A DNA stretch of 64,000 nt from Pseudomonas sp. CC120222-01a (GTDB lineage Bacteria; Pseudomonadota; Gammaproteobacteria; Pseudomonadales; Pseudomonadaceae): contig NZ_QEQQ01000016.1 of assembly GCF_003097235.1 (NCBI RefSeq), positions 1 to 64,000 on the forward strand. The letters are read 5' to 3'. Below are positions 42,465 through 52,006 of this stretch, piece after piece. A program made the translations under genes and the position numbers. Under the pieces are notes generated by a model that worked only from the letters and a program-made list of their open reading frames with translations, was not told the DNA's origin and searched no databases. How positions within the stretch are numbered: the stretch's first letter is position 1; the number at the start of each line of letters is the position of its first letter.

Positions 42465-43370
42465 ATGCATATATTGCTGACAGGTGGTACCGGGTTGATC
42501 GGCCAGCACCTTTGCCAGTACTGGCTCGGCAAGGGGCATCGCCTGACCGTGTGGAGCCGACGCCCTGAACAGGTGCCGCGATTGTGTGGCAGCGGCGTGC
42601 GCGGCATTGGCCGTCTGGAAGACCTGGGCGCCGATGAGCAGGTGGACGCGGTGGTCAATCTGGCCGGTGCGCCGATCGCCGATCGGCCCTGGTCGGCCGC
42701 GCGCCGCACCCTGTTGTGGGCCAGCCGCATCACCCTCACCGAGCAACTGCTGGCCTGGCTGGGCAGCCGAGAACAACGCCCAGAGGTGTTGATTTCCGGT
42801 TCCGCCGTGGGCTGGTACGGCGATGGTGGTGAGCGCGAACTGACCGAAGCCTCGCCGCCAGTGCGTGAAGATTTCGCCAGCCAGCTGTGCATCGCCTGGG
42901 AAGAAACCGCCCAGCGCGCTCAGCAGCTCGGTATCCGCGTGGTCCTGGTGCGCACCGGGCTGGTCCTGGCCAGTGACGGCGGCTTCCTGTCGCGCCTGCG
43001 CCTGCCGTTCAAGCTGGGGCTGGGTGGGCCCTTGGGTGATGGCCGGCAGTGGATGCCGTGGGTGCATATCGATGACCAGATCGCCCTGATTGATTTTCTG
43101 TTGCAGCACAAGGATGCCAGTGGTCCTTATAATGCCTGCGCGCCAGAGCCGGTACGCAACCGCGATTTCGCCAAGGCGCTGGGGCGTGCGCTGCATCGGC
43201 CAGCGTTCATGCCGATGCCCGCGCTACTGCTCAAGGCCGGCCTTGGCGAGCTGTCGACCTTGCTGCTTGGCGGCCAGCGAGCGCGCCCGGTGCGTTTGCT
43301 GGCGGCAGGCTTCACCTTCCGCTTCAACGATCTGCAATCGGCCCTGGGCAACCTGTCCAGCCGCCTCTGA
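42465..43370 (+). CDS. TIGR01777-type NAD-dependent epimerase/dehydratase
   Basis: 301 residues from ATG 42465 (MHILLTGGTGLIGQHL), preceded by gagga 7 nt upstream. A Rossmann TGGTGLIG motif, SGSAVGWYG and the C-terminal DUF1731-like part are typical of this family (sometimes called SulA-type). Its substrate is unknown; family members occur in photolyase clusters. It is followed at 13 nt by hemH. Confidence 0.85.
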   Translation: MHILLTGGTGLIGQHLCQYWLGKGHRLTVWSRRPEQVPRLCGSGVRGIGRLEDLGADEQVDAVVNLAGAPIADRPWSAARRTLLWASRITLTEQLLAWLGSREQRPEVLISGSAVGWYGDGGERELTEASPPVREDFASQLCIAWEETAQRAQQLGIRVVLVRTGLVLASDGGFLSRLRLPFKLGLGGPLGDGRQWMPWVHIDDQIALIDFLLQHKDASGPYNACAPEPVRNRDFAKALGRALHRPAFMPMPALLLKAGLGELSTLLLGGQRARPVRLLAAGFTFRFNDLQSALGNLSSRL

Positions 43371-43383
43371 CATAGGACGCTGC

Positions 43384-44397
43384 ATGACCGATCACGCTCT
43401 GCTGCTGGTCAACCTGGGCTCCCCGGCCTCCACCTCGGTGGCCGATGTGCGCCGCTACCTCAACCAGTTCCTCATGGACCCCTACGTGATCGACCTGCCC
43501 TGGCCGGTGCGGCGCCTGCTGGTGTCGCTGATCCTGGTCAAGCGCCCGGAGCAGTCGGCCCACGCCTATGCCTCGATCTGGTGGGATGAAGGCTCGCCCC
43601 TGGTAGTCCTGACCCGGCGCCTGCAAGCGGCGATGGTTGAGCACTGGCCACACGGGCCGGTGGAAGTCGCCATGCGCTACGGCGAGCCGGCGTTGCCCGA
43701 GGTGCTGGCGCGTCTGGCTGCACAAGGTGTGCGCAAGGTGACCCTGGCGCCGCTTTATCCGCAGTTTGCCGACAGTACGGTGACCACGGTGGTGGCGCAG
43801 GCGCAACAGACCGTCGCCGAGCGCCACTTGCCGCTGCAACTGCGGGTGCTGCAACCGTTCTACGATCACCCTGAGTACATCGATGCCCTGGTCGCCAGCG
43901 CAAGGCCGTATCTGCAGCAGGATTACGATCACCTGCTGCTGAGCTTCCACGGCCTGCCGGAGCGCCACCTGAAAAAGCTCGACCCGACCGGCACGCATGA
44001 CCTCCAGGCAGCAGACTGCTGCAAGGATGCCAGCGCCGAGATGCGCGCAGTGTGCTATCGCGGGCAATGCCTGGCGACGGCCAAGGCCTTCGCGACGAAG
44101 ATGGGCATCCCCGATGGCAAATGGTCGGTGTCGTTCCAGTCGCGGTTGGGGCGGGCCAAATGGATCGAGCCCTATACCGAGACGCGCCTGGATGAGCTGG
44201 CCAGGGCCGGGGTGAAGAAACTGCTGGTGATGTGCCCGGCGTTCGTCGCCGATTGCATCGAGACGCTGGAAGAGATCGGCATGCGGGGCAGCGAGCAGTT
44301 TGTCGAGGCGGGCGGCAAGGAGTTGGTGCTGGTGCCGTGCCTGAATGATCACCCGGAGTGGGTGAGGGTGTTGGCGGCGATGTGCGAAAAGGTCTGA
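43384..44397 (+). CDS. hemH: Ferrochelatase
   Basis: 337 residues from ATG 43384. The ferrochelatase pattern NLGSPASTSVADVRRYL at the start, the LLLSFHGLPERH motif with catalytic His, and the C-terminal CPAFVADCIETLEEI region are present. Inserts Fe2+ into protoporphyrin IX, the last step of haem synthesis. It probably shares a transcript with the epimerase gene. Confidence 0.97.
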   Translation: MTDHALLLVNLGSPASTSVADVRRYLNQFLMDPYVIDLPWPVRRLLVSLILVKRPEQSAHAYASIWWDEGSPLVVLTRRLQAAMVEHWPHGPVEVAMRYGEPALPEVLARLAAQGVRKVTLAPLYPQFADSTVTTVVAQAQQTVAERHLPLQLRVLQPFYDHPEYIDALVASARPYLQQDYDHLLLSFHGLPERHLKKLDPTGTHDLQAADCCKDASAEMRAVCYRGQCLATAKAFATKMGIPDGKWSVSFQSRLGRAKWIEPYTETRLDELARAGVKKLLVMCPAFVADCIETLEEIGMRGSEQFVEAGGKELVLVPCLNDHPEWVRVLAAMCEKV

Positions 44398-44403
44398 ATT
44401 GAG

Positions 44404-44422
44404 GGGGCCGCCATGCGGCCCC
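44404..44422 (+). terminator. Possible terminator of hemH
   Basis: GGGGCCG and CGGCCCC arms with a 5-nt loop, 7 nt after the hemH stop, without a good T-run. Confidence 0.4.
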
Positions 44423-44456
44423 TTCCGGCCGGTCCGGCGCCCCGGCAAGAACGCTC

Positions 44457-45722
44457 CTACACATCCAGCTTCTTGTGCTTCCAGCCGTCATTGCCTGGCA
44501 GGATCAGGTTCAGGGCAATGGCTACGATGGCGCACAGGGCAATACCCTTCAGGCCCCAATCGTCCGGGCCGTCGCCGCTGCCGACCAGCACGCCGCCGAT
44601 ACCGAACACCAGGGTCACCGAAACGATCACCAGGTTGCGCGCTTCGGCCAGGTCGATCTTGTGGCGGATCATGGTGTTCATGCCCACCGCCGCGATCGAG
44701 CCGAACAGCAGGCACAGAATACCGCCCATCACCGGTACCGGGATGCTCTGCAGCAGCGCGCCGAACTTGCCGATGAAGGCCAGGGTGATGGCAAAGACTG
44801 CCGCCCAGGTCATGATCTTTGGGTTGTAGTTCTTGGTCAGCATCACCGCGCCGGTCACTTCGGCGTAGGTGGTGTTGGGCGGGCCACCGAACAGGCCGGC
44901 TGCGGTGGTGGCCAGGCCGTCACCCAGCAGGGTGCGGTGCAGGCCGGGCTTCTTCAGGTAGTCGCGGCCGGTCACGCTGCCCACTGCAATCACCCCACCG
45001 ATGTGCTCGATCGCTGGCGCCAGGGCGACCGGGACGATGAACAGAATCGCCTGCCAGTTGAAGGCTGGCGCGGTGAAGTTGGGGATTTCCAGCCACGGGG
45101 CGGCGGCGATCTTGGCGGTGTCGACCACGCCAAAGGCGAACGCCAGGGCAAAGCCCACCAGCACACCGGCAATGATCGGTACCAGGCGGAAGATGCCCTT
45201 GCCGAACACCGCGACGATCAGGGTAGTCAGCAGCGCTGGCATGGAGATCAGCATGGCGGTCTTGTATGGCATCAGCACGCTGCCATCACCGGCCTTGCCC
45301 ATCGCCATGTTGGCGGCGATCGGTGCCATGGCCAGGCCGATCGAAATGATCACCGGGCCGATGACGACCGGCGGCAGCATGCGGTCGATGAAACCGGTGC
45401 CTTTGATCTTCACCATCAGGCCCATGAAGGTGTACACGAAGCCTGCGGCCATCACGCCGCCCATGGTCTCAGCCAGGCCGAACTGGCCCTTGGCGAGGAT
45501 GATCGGGGTGATGAAGGCAAAGCTCGATGCCAGGAACACCGGTACCTGGCGGCCGGTGACCAGCTGGAACAGCAGGGTGCCGATGCCGGCGGTGAACAGC
45601 GCCACGTTCGGGTCGAGGCCGGTGATCAGCGGCATCAGCACCAGCGCGCCGAATGCCACGAAGAGCATCTGCGCGCCCGAGACGACCTGGCGCCAGAGCG
45701 GGTCGTTGAAGCCGTCCTGCAT
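44457..45722 (-). CDS. uraA: Uracil permease (NCS2 family)
   Basis: 421 residues with about 14 membrane segments. NCS2 features such as FGGPPNTTYAEVTGAVMLTKNYNP are present. It starts 2 nt after the upp stop, so uptake of uracil and its conversion to UMP are coupled in one transcript. Confidence 0.93.
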   Translation of the reverse strand: MQDGFNDPLWRQVVSGAQMLFVAFGALVLMPLITGLDPNVALFTAGIGTLLFQLVTGRQVPVFLASSFAFITPIILAKGQFGLAETMGGVMAAGFVYTFMGLMVKIKGTGFIDRMLPPVVIGPVIISIGLAMAPIAANMAMGKAGDGSVLMPYKTAMLISMPALLTTLIVAVFGKGIFRLVPIIAGVLVGFALAFAFGVVDTAKIAAAPWLEIPNFTAPAFNWQAILFIVPVALAPAIEHIGGVIAVGSVTGRDYLKKPGLHRTLLGDGLATTAAGLFGGPPNTTYAEVTGAVMLTKNYNPKIMTWAAVFAITLAFIGKFGALLQSIPVPVMGGILCLLFGSIAAVGMNTMIRHKIDLAEARNLVIVSVTLVFGIGGVLVGSGDGPDDWGLKGIALCAIVAIALNLILPGNDGWKHKKLDV

Positions 45723-45724
45723 GG

Positions 45725-46363
45725 TCAGGCGTCCTTCTGCTTGGTGCCGAAGATCTTGTCACCGGCATCGCCCAGGCCTGGGACGATGTAACCATGCTCG
45801 TTCAGGCGCTGGTCGATCGAAGCGGTGTAGATCTGTACGTCCGGGTGGGCTTTCTCCACCACGGCGATGCCCTCTGGCGCGGCGACCAGCACCATGGCAC
45901 GGATCTCCTTGCAACCGGCTTTTTTCAGCAGGTCGATGGTGGCAACCATCGAGCCGCCGGTGGCGAGCATCGGGTCGATGATCAGGGCCAGGCGCTGGTT
46001 GATGTCCGGCGCCAGTTTCTCCAGGTAGGTGTGCGCTTCGAGGGTTTCCTCGTTGCGGGCAACGCCGACGGCGCTGACCTTGGCGCCCGGGATCAGGCTG
46101 AGCACGCCGTCGAGCATGCCGATACCGGCGCGCAGGATCGGCACCACGGTGATCTTCTTGCCGGCGATTTTTTCAACTTGCACCTTGCCGCACCAGCCGT
46201 CGATCTCGTAGGTTTCGAGGGGCAGGTCCTGGGTGGCTTCGTAGGTCAGTAGCGCGCCGACTTCCTGGGCGAGTTCGCGAAAATTCTTGGTGCTGATGTC
46301 GGCACGGCGCATCAGGCCGAGCTTGTGGCGGATCAGCGGATGGCGGATCTCACGAGTAGGCAT
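45725..46363 (-). CDS. upp: Uracil phosphoribosyltransferase
   Basis: 212 residues. The PRPP-binding segment (IIDPMLATGGSM) and the uracil-binding C-terminal loop (YIVPGLGDAGDKIFGT) are seen. It makes UMP from uracil and PRPP. Divergent from hpt. Confidence 0.97.
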   Translation of the reverse strand: MPTREIRHPLIRHKLGLMRRADISTKNFRELAQEVGALLTYEATQDLPLETYEIDGWCGKVQVEKIAGKKITVVPILRAGIGMLDGVLSLIPGAKVSAVGVARNEETLEAHTYLEKLAPDINQRLALIIDPMLATGGSMVATIDLLKKAGCKEIRAMVLVAAPEGIAVVEKAHPDVQIYTASIDQRLNEHGYIVPGLGDAGDKIFGTKQKDA

Positions 46364-46523
46364 AGGGGGCTCCGAAAGGCGGGCAAAAAAACCGCGCTAG
46401 ATTAATCTATTCAGCCTTTGCTGTCGTGCAGTCCTTTTGCACGTTAGTCCATAAATGCTTGATCTGTGACGAGCGGATGCGTACCTTTGCCCGCTTTTCC
46501 AAAATGCCCCCCTGGAGAGCGCC

Positions 46524-47081
46524 ATGTCCGCCGATCTCGAGCACATCCGTCAAGTCATGCGCGAGGCAGACTGCCTGTACAACGAAGCCGAAGTCGAAGC
46601 GGCCATCGCCAAGGTCGGCGAGCAGATCTGCAAGGACCTGCACGACACCAACCCCGTGGTGTTCTGCGTGATGAACGGCGGCCTGATCTTCGCTGGCAAA
46701 CTGCTGACCCACCTGCAGTTCCCGCTGGAGGTCTCGTACATCCATGCCACCCGTTACCGCAACCAGACCAGTGGTGGCGAGTTGTTCTGGAAGGCCAAGC
46801 CGGAAGTATCGTTCATTGATCGCGACGTGCTGATCGTCGATGACATCCTCGACGAAGGCCACACCCTCAGCGCCATCATCGAGTTCTGCAAGCATGCCGG
46901 TGCGCGCGCCGTGCACACCGCCGTGCTGATCGACAAGGACCACGACCGCAAGGCCAGCCCAGGCCTGAAGGCCAGCTATGCCGGCCTGCCGTGCATTGAT
47001 CGCTATATCTTTGGTTACGGAATGGACTATAAAGGCTACTGGCGTAACGCAAACGGCATTTTCGCTGTCAAGGGACTGTAA
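46524..47081 (+). CDS. hpt: Hypoxanthine-guanine phosphoribosyltransferase
   Basis: 185 residues. The PRPP motif VLIVDDILDEGHTL and the usual purine-binding end (VKGL) are present. Salvages hypoxanthine/guanine. Opposite to upp, with a 160-bp shared promoter region, and followed 2 nt later by the WbuC-type gene. Confidence 0.93.
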   Translation: MSADLEHIRQVMREADCLYNEAEVEAAIAKVGEQICKDLHDTNPVVFCVMNGGLIFAGKLLTHLQFPLEVSYIHATRYRNQTSGGELFWKAKPEVSFIDRDVLIVDDILDEGHTLSAIIEFCKHAGARAVHTAVLIDKDHDRKASPGLKASYAGLPCIDRYIFGYGMDYKGYWRNANGIFAVKGL

Positions 47082-47083
47082 CC

Positions 47084-47557
47084 ATGAGTCAGCCTGCATT
47101 CATCGATCAAACATTGTTCAGCGGGCTGGCGCAAAAAGCTGCCGATGCACCGCGTCAGCGGCACCATCACAACTTTCATGACATGGAAGACCCTTGCCAT
47201 CGCCTGGCGATCGGCTTGCAACCTTCCACTTACATCGCTCCGCACCGGCACTTGAGCGACGACAAGGCCGAAGCCTTGCTGGCGCTCAAAGGCCGCATTG
47301 GCCTGTTGCTGTTCGATGAGCAGGGTGCGCTGACCAGTACGCGTGTCCTCGAAGCGGGCGGCGAGTGCATGGGCGTGGACCTGCCGCCGGGTGTCTACCA
47401 TGGCCTGGTGGCGCTTGAGGCCAATACCATCATGTTCGAGTGCAAGGCCGGCCCTTACCGCCAGCTGGTCGAGGGTGAGCATGCACCTTGGGCGCCACGT
47501 GAAGGTGAGCCCGGCGTCGCTGAGTACCAGGCCTGGATGCTCGCGCAGTTCGATTGA
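47084..47557 (+). CDS. WbuC-family cupin-fold protein
   Basis: 157 residues. Repeated His-containing motifs (HHHNFHDMEDPCHR, YIAPHRHLSDDK) and a GVYHGLVAL strand show a metal-binding cupin barrel similar to WbuC. Its role is unclear. The ATG is 2 nt after the hpt stop, so the genes are likely an operon. Confidence 0.8.
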   Translation: MSQPAFIDQTLFSGLAQKAADAPRQRHHHNFHDMEDPCHRLAIGLQPSTYIAPHRHLSDDKAEALLALKGRIGLLLFDEQGALTSTRVLEAGGECMGVDLPPGVYHGLVALEANTIMFECKAGPYRQLVEGEHAPWAPREGEPGVAEYQAWMLAQFD

Positions 47558-47609
47558 GGTCTGCCGTTGCCTGCGTGCTAGAGTGCTCCTTCATGCCAAG
47601 GAGCCTCAC

Positions 47610-48080
47610 ATGCGTGCGATTCTTCCCCTGCTGCTGGCGGTGAGCCTGCCTCTCGCCGCCGCACCGCTGCACAGTCAGTTCCTCCCGCCCGATGACCAGT
47701 CCCTGCGCCAGGAAGCGCCGACCGGCCAGCAGTTGCTGCAAGTGACCGACTACTCGGTGGTGGTGGGTGCCCAGCGCCAGTCCGACCAGCAGCCGATCCC
47801 GATCACCGCCTCGTTGCAGATGCGCCTGAAGGGCAAGCCGCTGAGCAAGGGTGCAACGATCAGCCAGGTGCTGCTGAATTTCGACGGTGAGGCCGGCAAA
47901 AGCCTCAAGAAGCCGGTGTACGACGACAAGACCCGCACCCTGAGCCTCAATTACCCCGTCAGTGACTACCGGGTGATCATGGACCTGCTGCGCAACGAAA
48001 CGGTCTATGTGCAGTTCCTGACCTATGCCAACGGCCACATCTGGGCCGACCTGCATACCGGCACCGTACGTTCGCGTTGA
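47610..48080 (+). CDS. Conserved exported protein of unknown function
   Basis: 156 residues from ATG 47610, with a signal peptide ending LAAAP. The mature part is rich in beta-type sequence (QQPIPITASLQMRLKGKPL, LSLNYPVSDYRVIMDLLRNE), no known motif recognised. RBS aagga lies 7 nt upstream. Probably periplasmic. Not recognised beyond conservation in Pseudomonas. Confidence 0.7.
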   Translation: MRAILPLLLAVSLPLAAAPLHSQFLPPDDQSLRQEAPTGQQLLQVTDYSVVVGAQRQSDQQPIPITASLQMRLKGKPLSKGATISQVLLNFDGEAGKSLKKPVYDDKTRTLSLNYPVSDYRVIMDLLRNETVYVQFLTYANGHIWADLHTGTVRSR

Positions 48081-48147
48081 GGCGCGCCGCCTGTGGGGGG
48101 TAAACTGCCGGCCTTCGAAATTCCATGATGGTCAGTTGGAGCCGGCA

Positions 48148-48438
48148 ATGCGCAAAGACAAGAAGCAGGTGATTGGTGACGAAATCAGCGACGACTACAT
48201 CAAGTCGTTCCTACAGTTTGAGCCGGCCGATGGCGTGACCTCGCCTTCGCACCACAAGCTGATCAAAGGCTACCGCGGCCTGCGTGTCGATGACTTCGAG
48301 CGCTTCGTGGGCTTCTTCGTCGAGGCTGGCCTGGATCTGGATGGCAAGGACGAGCACGGCAAGACCTTCGTTGAAGTGATCGCCGACCAGCGCAACGCGC
48401 CGGAGTACGTCGAGATCATCGCCAAGGCCCGCGGCTGA
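48148..48438 (+). CDS. PA4642-family small conserved protein
   Basis: 96 residues from ATG 48148 (MRKDKKQVIGDEISDDYIKS), soluble and acidic/basic mixed. It matches the small cytoplasmic family found next to mqo in Pseudomonas (PA4642). No catalytic motif is visible. A terminator follows 16 nt after the stop. Confidence 0.8.
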   Translation: MRKDKKQVIGDEISDDYIKSFLQFEPADGVTSPSHHKLIKGYRGLRVDDFERFVGFFVEAGLDLDGKDEHGKTFVEVIADQRNAPEYVEIIAKARG

Positions 48439-48454
48439 TAGAGATATCAGGCAC

Positions 48455-48482
48455 AAAAAAACGCCCCGAGGGGCGTTTTTTC
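48455..48482. terminator. Bidirectional terminator between PA4642-like gene and mqo
   Basis: ACGCCCC and GGGGCGT arms around GA, flanked by A-run and T-run on either side, so it can serve both convergent genes. Confidence 0.93.
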
Positions 48483-48495
48483 GTTTCAGGCCGGC

Positions 48496-50001
48496 TTAGG
48501 CGTAATGCTTGGCCGGGCTGTCTTCCACCAGTTCCAGCGCCACATCGTTGTCGGCGCTGATCTTGCGGTACAGCGCGGCATCGGTGGCCAGGGCTTTCTC
48601 GCGAGCCGGGAAGATTTCCTTGAGCTTGGCAGCCCAGGCACCTTTGGCCTGCTCGGGGAAGCAGCGCTCGATCAGCTCGAGCATGATCGAGACGGTTACC
48701 GAAGCGCCTGGCGAGGCGCCGAGCAGTGCAGCCAGGCTGCCGTCCTGTGCCGAGACCAGCTCGGTACCGAATTGCAGGATGCCGCCTTTCTTCGGGTCCT
48801 TCTTGATGATCTGCACGCGCTGGCCGGCCACTTCCAGGCGCCAGTCCTCTGCTTTGGCCTCTGGGTAGAAGCGGCGCAGGGATTCCAGGCGCTGTTCCAT
48901 CGACTGCATCACTTCGCTGACCAGGTACTTGGTCAGGTCCATGTTGTCGCGGGCCACGGCCAGCATCGGGCCGATGTTGCCCATGCGCACCGACAGCGGC
49001 AGGTCCATCAGCGAGCCGTGCTTGAGGAACTTGGTGGTGAAGCCGGCGTAAGGGCCGAACAGCAGCGAAGTCTTGCCGTCCACCACGCGGGTGTCCAGGT
49101 GTGGCACCGACATCGGCGGAGCGCCGACCGCAGCCTGGCTGTACACCTTGGCCTGGTGCTGCTTGACGATTTCCGGGTTGTCGCAACGCAGCCACTGGCC
49201 GCTGACCGGGAAGCCGCCGAAGCCTTTGCTTTCCGGGATGCCGGACAGTTGCAGCAGCGGCAGGGCCGCGCCGCCAGCGCCGAGGAACACGAAGCGGGCA
49301 TCGACTTCACGGGAGCCGCCGCTGTTGACGTCCTTGATGCTCACGGTCCAGCCGTTGCCGTTGCGGCGCAGGCCGACGACTTTCTTGCTGTACTTGACCT
49401 GCGCATCCGGGGTGTCGCCCAGCACCTTGAGCAGCTTGTTGGTCAATGCCCCGAAGTTGACGTCGGTGCCTTTGGCCACACGGGTAGCGGCGATGTGCTG
49501 GTCGGCCGGGCGGCCTGGCATCATCAGCGGCATCCACTCGTTCATCACGCCCTTGTCTTCGGTGTACTCCATCTCGGCGAAGGCGTGATGCTGCTTGAGC
49601 ATCTCGAAACGCTTCTTGAGGAAGGACACACCCTTGTCACCTTCGACGTAGCTCAGGTGCGGGACCGGGTTGATGAATGCACGTGCCGAGCCGAAGGTGT
49701 TCTTCTTGCTCAGGTAAGCCCAGAACTGGCGCGAGACCTCGAACTGGGTGTTGATGTGCACGGCCTTCTTGATGTCGATGCTGCCATCGGCGGCCTGGGG
49801 CGTGTAGTTCAGCTCGCACAGGCCGGCGTGGCCGGTGCCTGCGTTGTTCCAGGGGTTGGAGCTTTCCGCGGCTCCGGAGTCCATTGCCTCGACGACCTCA
49901 AGCTTCAGGGTCGGGTCAAGCTCCTTGAGCAGTACGGCCAGGGTGGCACTCATGATGCCCGCGCCTACCAGTACCACATCAACCGATTCGTTCTGCGCCA
50001 T
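48496..50001 (-). CDS. mqo: Malate:quinone oxidoreductase
   Basis: 501 residues. FAD-binding VDVVLVGAGIMSATLAVLLKELDP is at the start, and conserved MQO blocks (SNPWNNAGTGHAGLCELNYT; LLGASPGASVTVSIMLEL) are intact. It oxidises malate to oxaloacetate at the inner membrane and passes electrons to quinone. RBS ggaga lies upstream. Its promoter must be in the 600-bp gap above. Confidence 0.97.
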   Translation of the reverse strand: MAQNESVDVVLVGAGIMSATLAVLLKELDPTLKLEVVEAMDSGAAESSNPWNNAGTGHAGLCELNYTPQAADGSIDIKKAVHINTQFEVSRQFWAYLSKKNTFGSARAFINPVPHLSYVEGDKGVSFLKKRFEMLKQHHAFAEMEYTEDKGVMNEWMPLMMPGRPADQHIAATRVAKGTDVNFGALTNKLLKVLGDTPDAQVKYSKKVVGLRRNGNGWTVSIKDVNSGGSREVDARFVFLGAGGAALPLLQLSGIPESKGFGGFPVSGQWLRCDNPEIVKQHQAKVYSQAAVGAPPMSVPHLDTRVVDGKTSLLFGPYAGFTTKFLKHGSLMDLPLSVRMGNIGPMLAVARDNMDLTKYLVSEVMQSMEQRLESLRRFYPEAKAEDWRLEVAGQRVQIIKKDPKKGGILQFGTELVSAQDGSLAALLGASPGASVTVSIMLELIERCFPEQAKGAWAAKLKEIFPAREKALATDAALYRKISADNDVALELVEDSPAKHYA

Positions 50002-50605
50002 TTAACGCGTCTCCACAATCTACAGCTACCTAATTGACAGCATAGGACCACTGGGGTTGCCAGGATCGCCATGTCCGACTCTTCGCAGTTCTTGCCACTT
50101 CCGCGGACACCGCCAATCAGTCTTTGGGTTGCGATATTGAACCCTGAATGCCACGGGTGCGGCAATTCGACTTATGGTCAAGGTGTCGTGCGTGCGCTAT
50201 GGAACGACCTCAGGCACTCATCCAGGATGAGCACATTGGCCGCCTGTTCAGGGCTGTTCGGGACACATCTGCCGCTTTTGCACATGCCAGACTGTTCATT
50301 TGCTCGCCACACTCTTGTGAAGTAGTGAAAACCGTTTTTTCACGCTCTTTTGGAGACGTGAACCTCAAAAGGGGACTGCGCGATGGCAACCCGCAGGTTC
50401 ATGCAGTGTGAAGGGCCGGAAAAGCAGGCACGACAGCCGATGCAAGACCTGAGTGGAAGGCTCTCTGTGGGCGAAGCGGGTGAAGGTGCCGGGGTCAATC
50501 GGCAAATGCGGGGCCCGATCAGGAGACGTCCTTATAATCGGGGGGAGATTATAACGATGTCGCGGGCAGAAAGGTCGTAATTCGTGGTTTTTATTGCAGC
50601 GTTTG
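50002..50605. other. 604-bp gap upstream of mqo: two palindromes, no confident gene
   Basis: The gap holds the mqo promoter and two perfect inverted repeats: GTGAAAA and TTTTCAC with a 5-bp spacer (50325-50343), and TTATAATC and GATTATAA with a 7-bp G-rich spacer (50532-50554). A 65-codon frame at 50383-50580 has an AAGGGG upstream, but many rare codons (agg, aga, cga, ata), and looks non-coding. Confidence 0.5.
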
Positions 50606-50839
50606 TCAGGCCGCGAGGATGCGCTGGTGCCAGCGGCGGCTTGCGCGGGCGCAAACCCGGGCTTCGGCGGGCAGCTCGCGGCCCAGCCAGGCGAGCTGGA
50701 TTTCGCCGACCTGCACCCATCCGCTACCGCTTGGCGCCTGGCTGCATTGCTTGAAAGCCAGGCATTTGCCTTCGCCGTCGAGGCGGGCATAGGCATTGTG
50801 GCGCGGGCGTTGGCAGAGCAGTGTCCAGAGCGAGGCCAT
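50606..50839 (-). CDS. Conserved small protein of unknown function
   Basis: 77 residues from ATG 50839 (MASLWTLLCQRPRHNAYARL). Arg/Trp-rich, with SGSGWVQVGEIQLAWLGREL in the middle. It is divergent from the YajG-type gene. The frame is open further upstream but this start gives the compact form found in Pseudomonas; I do not know a function. Confidence 0.6.
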   Translation of the reverse strand: MASLWTLLCQRPRHNAYARLDGEGKCLAFKQCSQAPSGSGWVQVGEIQLAWLGRELPAEARVCARASRRWHQRILAA

Positions 50840-50984
50840 GGCGGTACGTCCTGTGCGTTTGGGCTTGGCGCAAGGATAAGGGCGCGGCCATGAAACGATT
50901 GTGACAAGCGGGGCGGACCGATGACTGGTCTGTGCCTGGCTGGGTATACTGTGGGCCTTTGCCGTATTTTCTGGAGAAACGCGC

Positions 50985-51569
50985 ATGTTGCAACGTCTGT
51001 TGTTCGGTTTGATTGCCGTGGCCAGCCTCAGCCTGGTCGGTTGTGCCCACAGTCCGCAACAACTCAGCCCGCAACCCACGCTCAAGGCTCAGCTCGCACC
51101 GGTCGGCCACGGCCAGCCGGTGGTGGTCAAGGTGGTCGACGGGCGTGCTTCGCAGTCCCTGGGCACCCGTGGTGGCATGTACCCTGAAACCAGCACCATC
51201 AGCGTCAGTGGCAATGATGTGGTGCCCAAGCTGCAGGCCCAGGCCGAAGCCGCCGTGCGCCTGCTCGGTTTCACCCCGACGCCGAACGCCTACAACGCGC
51301 CGCAGCTGACCGTGACCCTGGCTGAACTGAAGTACCAGTCGCCGAAGGACAACCTGTACGTGACTGAAGCCACCATCGGTGCCACCTTCCGTGCCGACGT
51401 GCAGAATGCCAGCCGCCGTTACAGCGGCCGCTACGGTGCTTCGCTGGATCAGCGCTTCGGCATGGCGCCGAACCAGGATACCAACACCCAGCTGGTCGGC
51501 GATGTGCTGAGCGATGCGCTGACCCGCCTGTTCAAGGACCCGACCATCGGTCAGGTGCTGGGCGAATAA
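50985..51569 (+). CDS. YajG-family lipoprotein
   Basis: 194 residues with a lipoprotein signal peptide ending in LVGC (Cys20). The pattern VVVKVVDGRASQSLGTRGG and ETSTISVSGNDVVPKLQAQ matches YajG-type lipoproteins of the cell envelope, function unknown. RBS ggaga; terminator follows. Confidence 0.88.
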   Translation: MLQRLLFGLIAVASLSLVGCAHSPQQLSPQPTLKAQLAPVGHGQPVVVKVVDGRASQSLGTRGGMYPETSTISVSGNDVVPKLQAQAEAAVRLLGFTPTPNAYNAPQLTVTLAELKYQSPKDNLYVTEATIGATFRADVQNASRRYSGRYGASLDQRFGMAPNQDTNTQLVGDVLSDALTRLFKDPTIGQVLGE

Positions 51570-51585
51570 GCCTTACGCTGCAATC

Positions 51586-51625
51586 GAAAAACCCGCTACC
51601 TGAGTGTCAGGTAGCGGGTTTTTTG
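51586..51625. terminator. Bidirectional terminator after the YajG gene
   Basis: CCCGCTACCTGA and TCAGGTAGCGGG arms with a 3-nt loop, with A-run before and T-run after. Confidence 0.93.
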
Positions 51626-51639
51626 TTGCCTGTACCGAC

Positions 51640-51846
51640 CTAGGCGGCTTCTATGTGGAAGTCCAGCAAGCTGACGCCGGTACTGGCATCCACCTCGGGC
51701 AGGTCCTCGTGCACATGCCCACCCAGCGCGCAGTAGACCAGCCACTGGCGGTCCTGGACATTGATGGCGAAACCATCGATCAACGCCTGCTGCTCATCGC
51801 TCTGAGCCACGAGATAGAGACGGTCCTGGTTTTCGGCGTGCAGCAT
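51640..51846 (-). CDS. Small conserved protein, unknown function
   Basis: 68 residues from ATG 51846 (MLHAENQDRLYLVAQSDEQQ), with ggag 7 nt upstream. Longer starts (ATG 51903, GTG 51927) are possible. Acidic, no motif recognised. It converges on the YajG gene. Confidence 0.55.
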   Translation of the reverse strand: MLHAENQDRLYLVAQSDEQQALIDGFAINVQDRQWLVYCALGGHVHEDLPEVDASTGVSLLDFHIEAA

Positions 51847-52006
51847 CAACAAGCTCCGGTACGGGAAAAGGCCGATAGAGTGGCCTGCCCTGATGACGAG
51901 CATGTGACAGATGAAATCAAGTGACACTTTGTCGCCAAGACCGGGCGGGCGGGTCGGACTTCGGTAGAATGCCGGGCTTCGCTGTGGCTATGACCGAGGT
52001 TGCGTG

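Noticed and set aside
50383..50580. 65-codon ORF with AAGGGG upstream
   Set aside because: Many rare codons and no recognisable features; likely chance ORF between mqo and the next gene.
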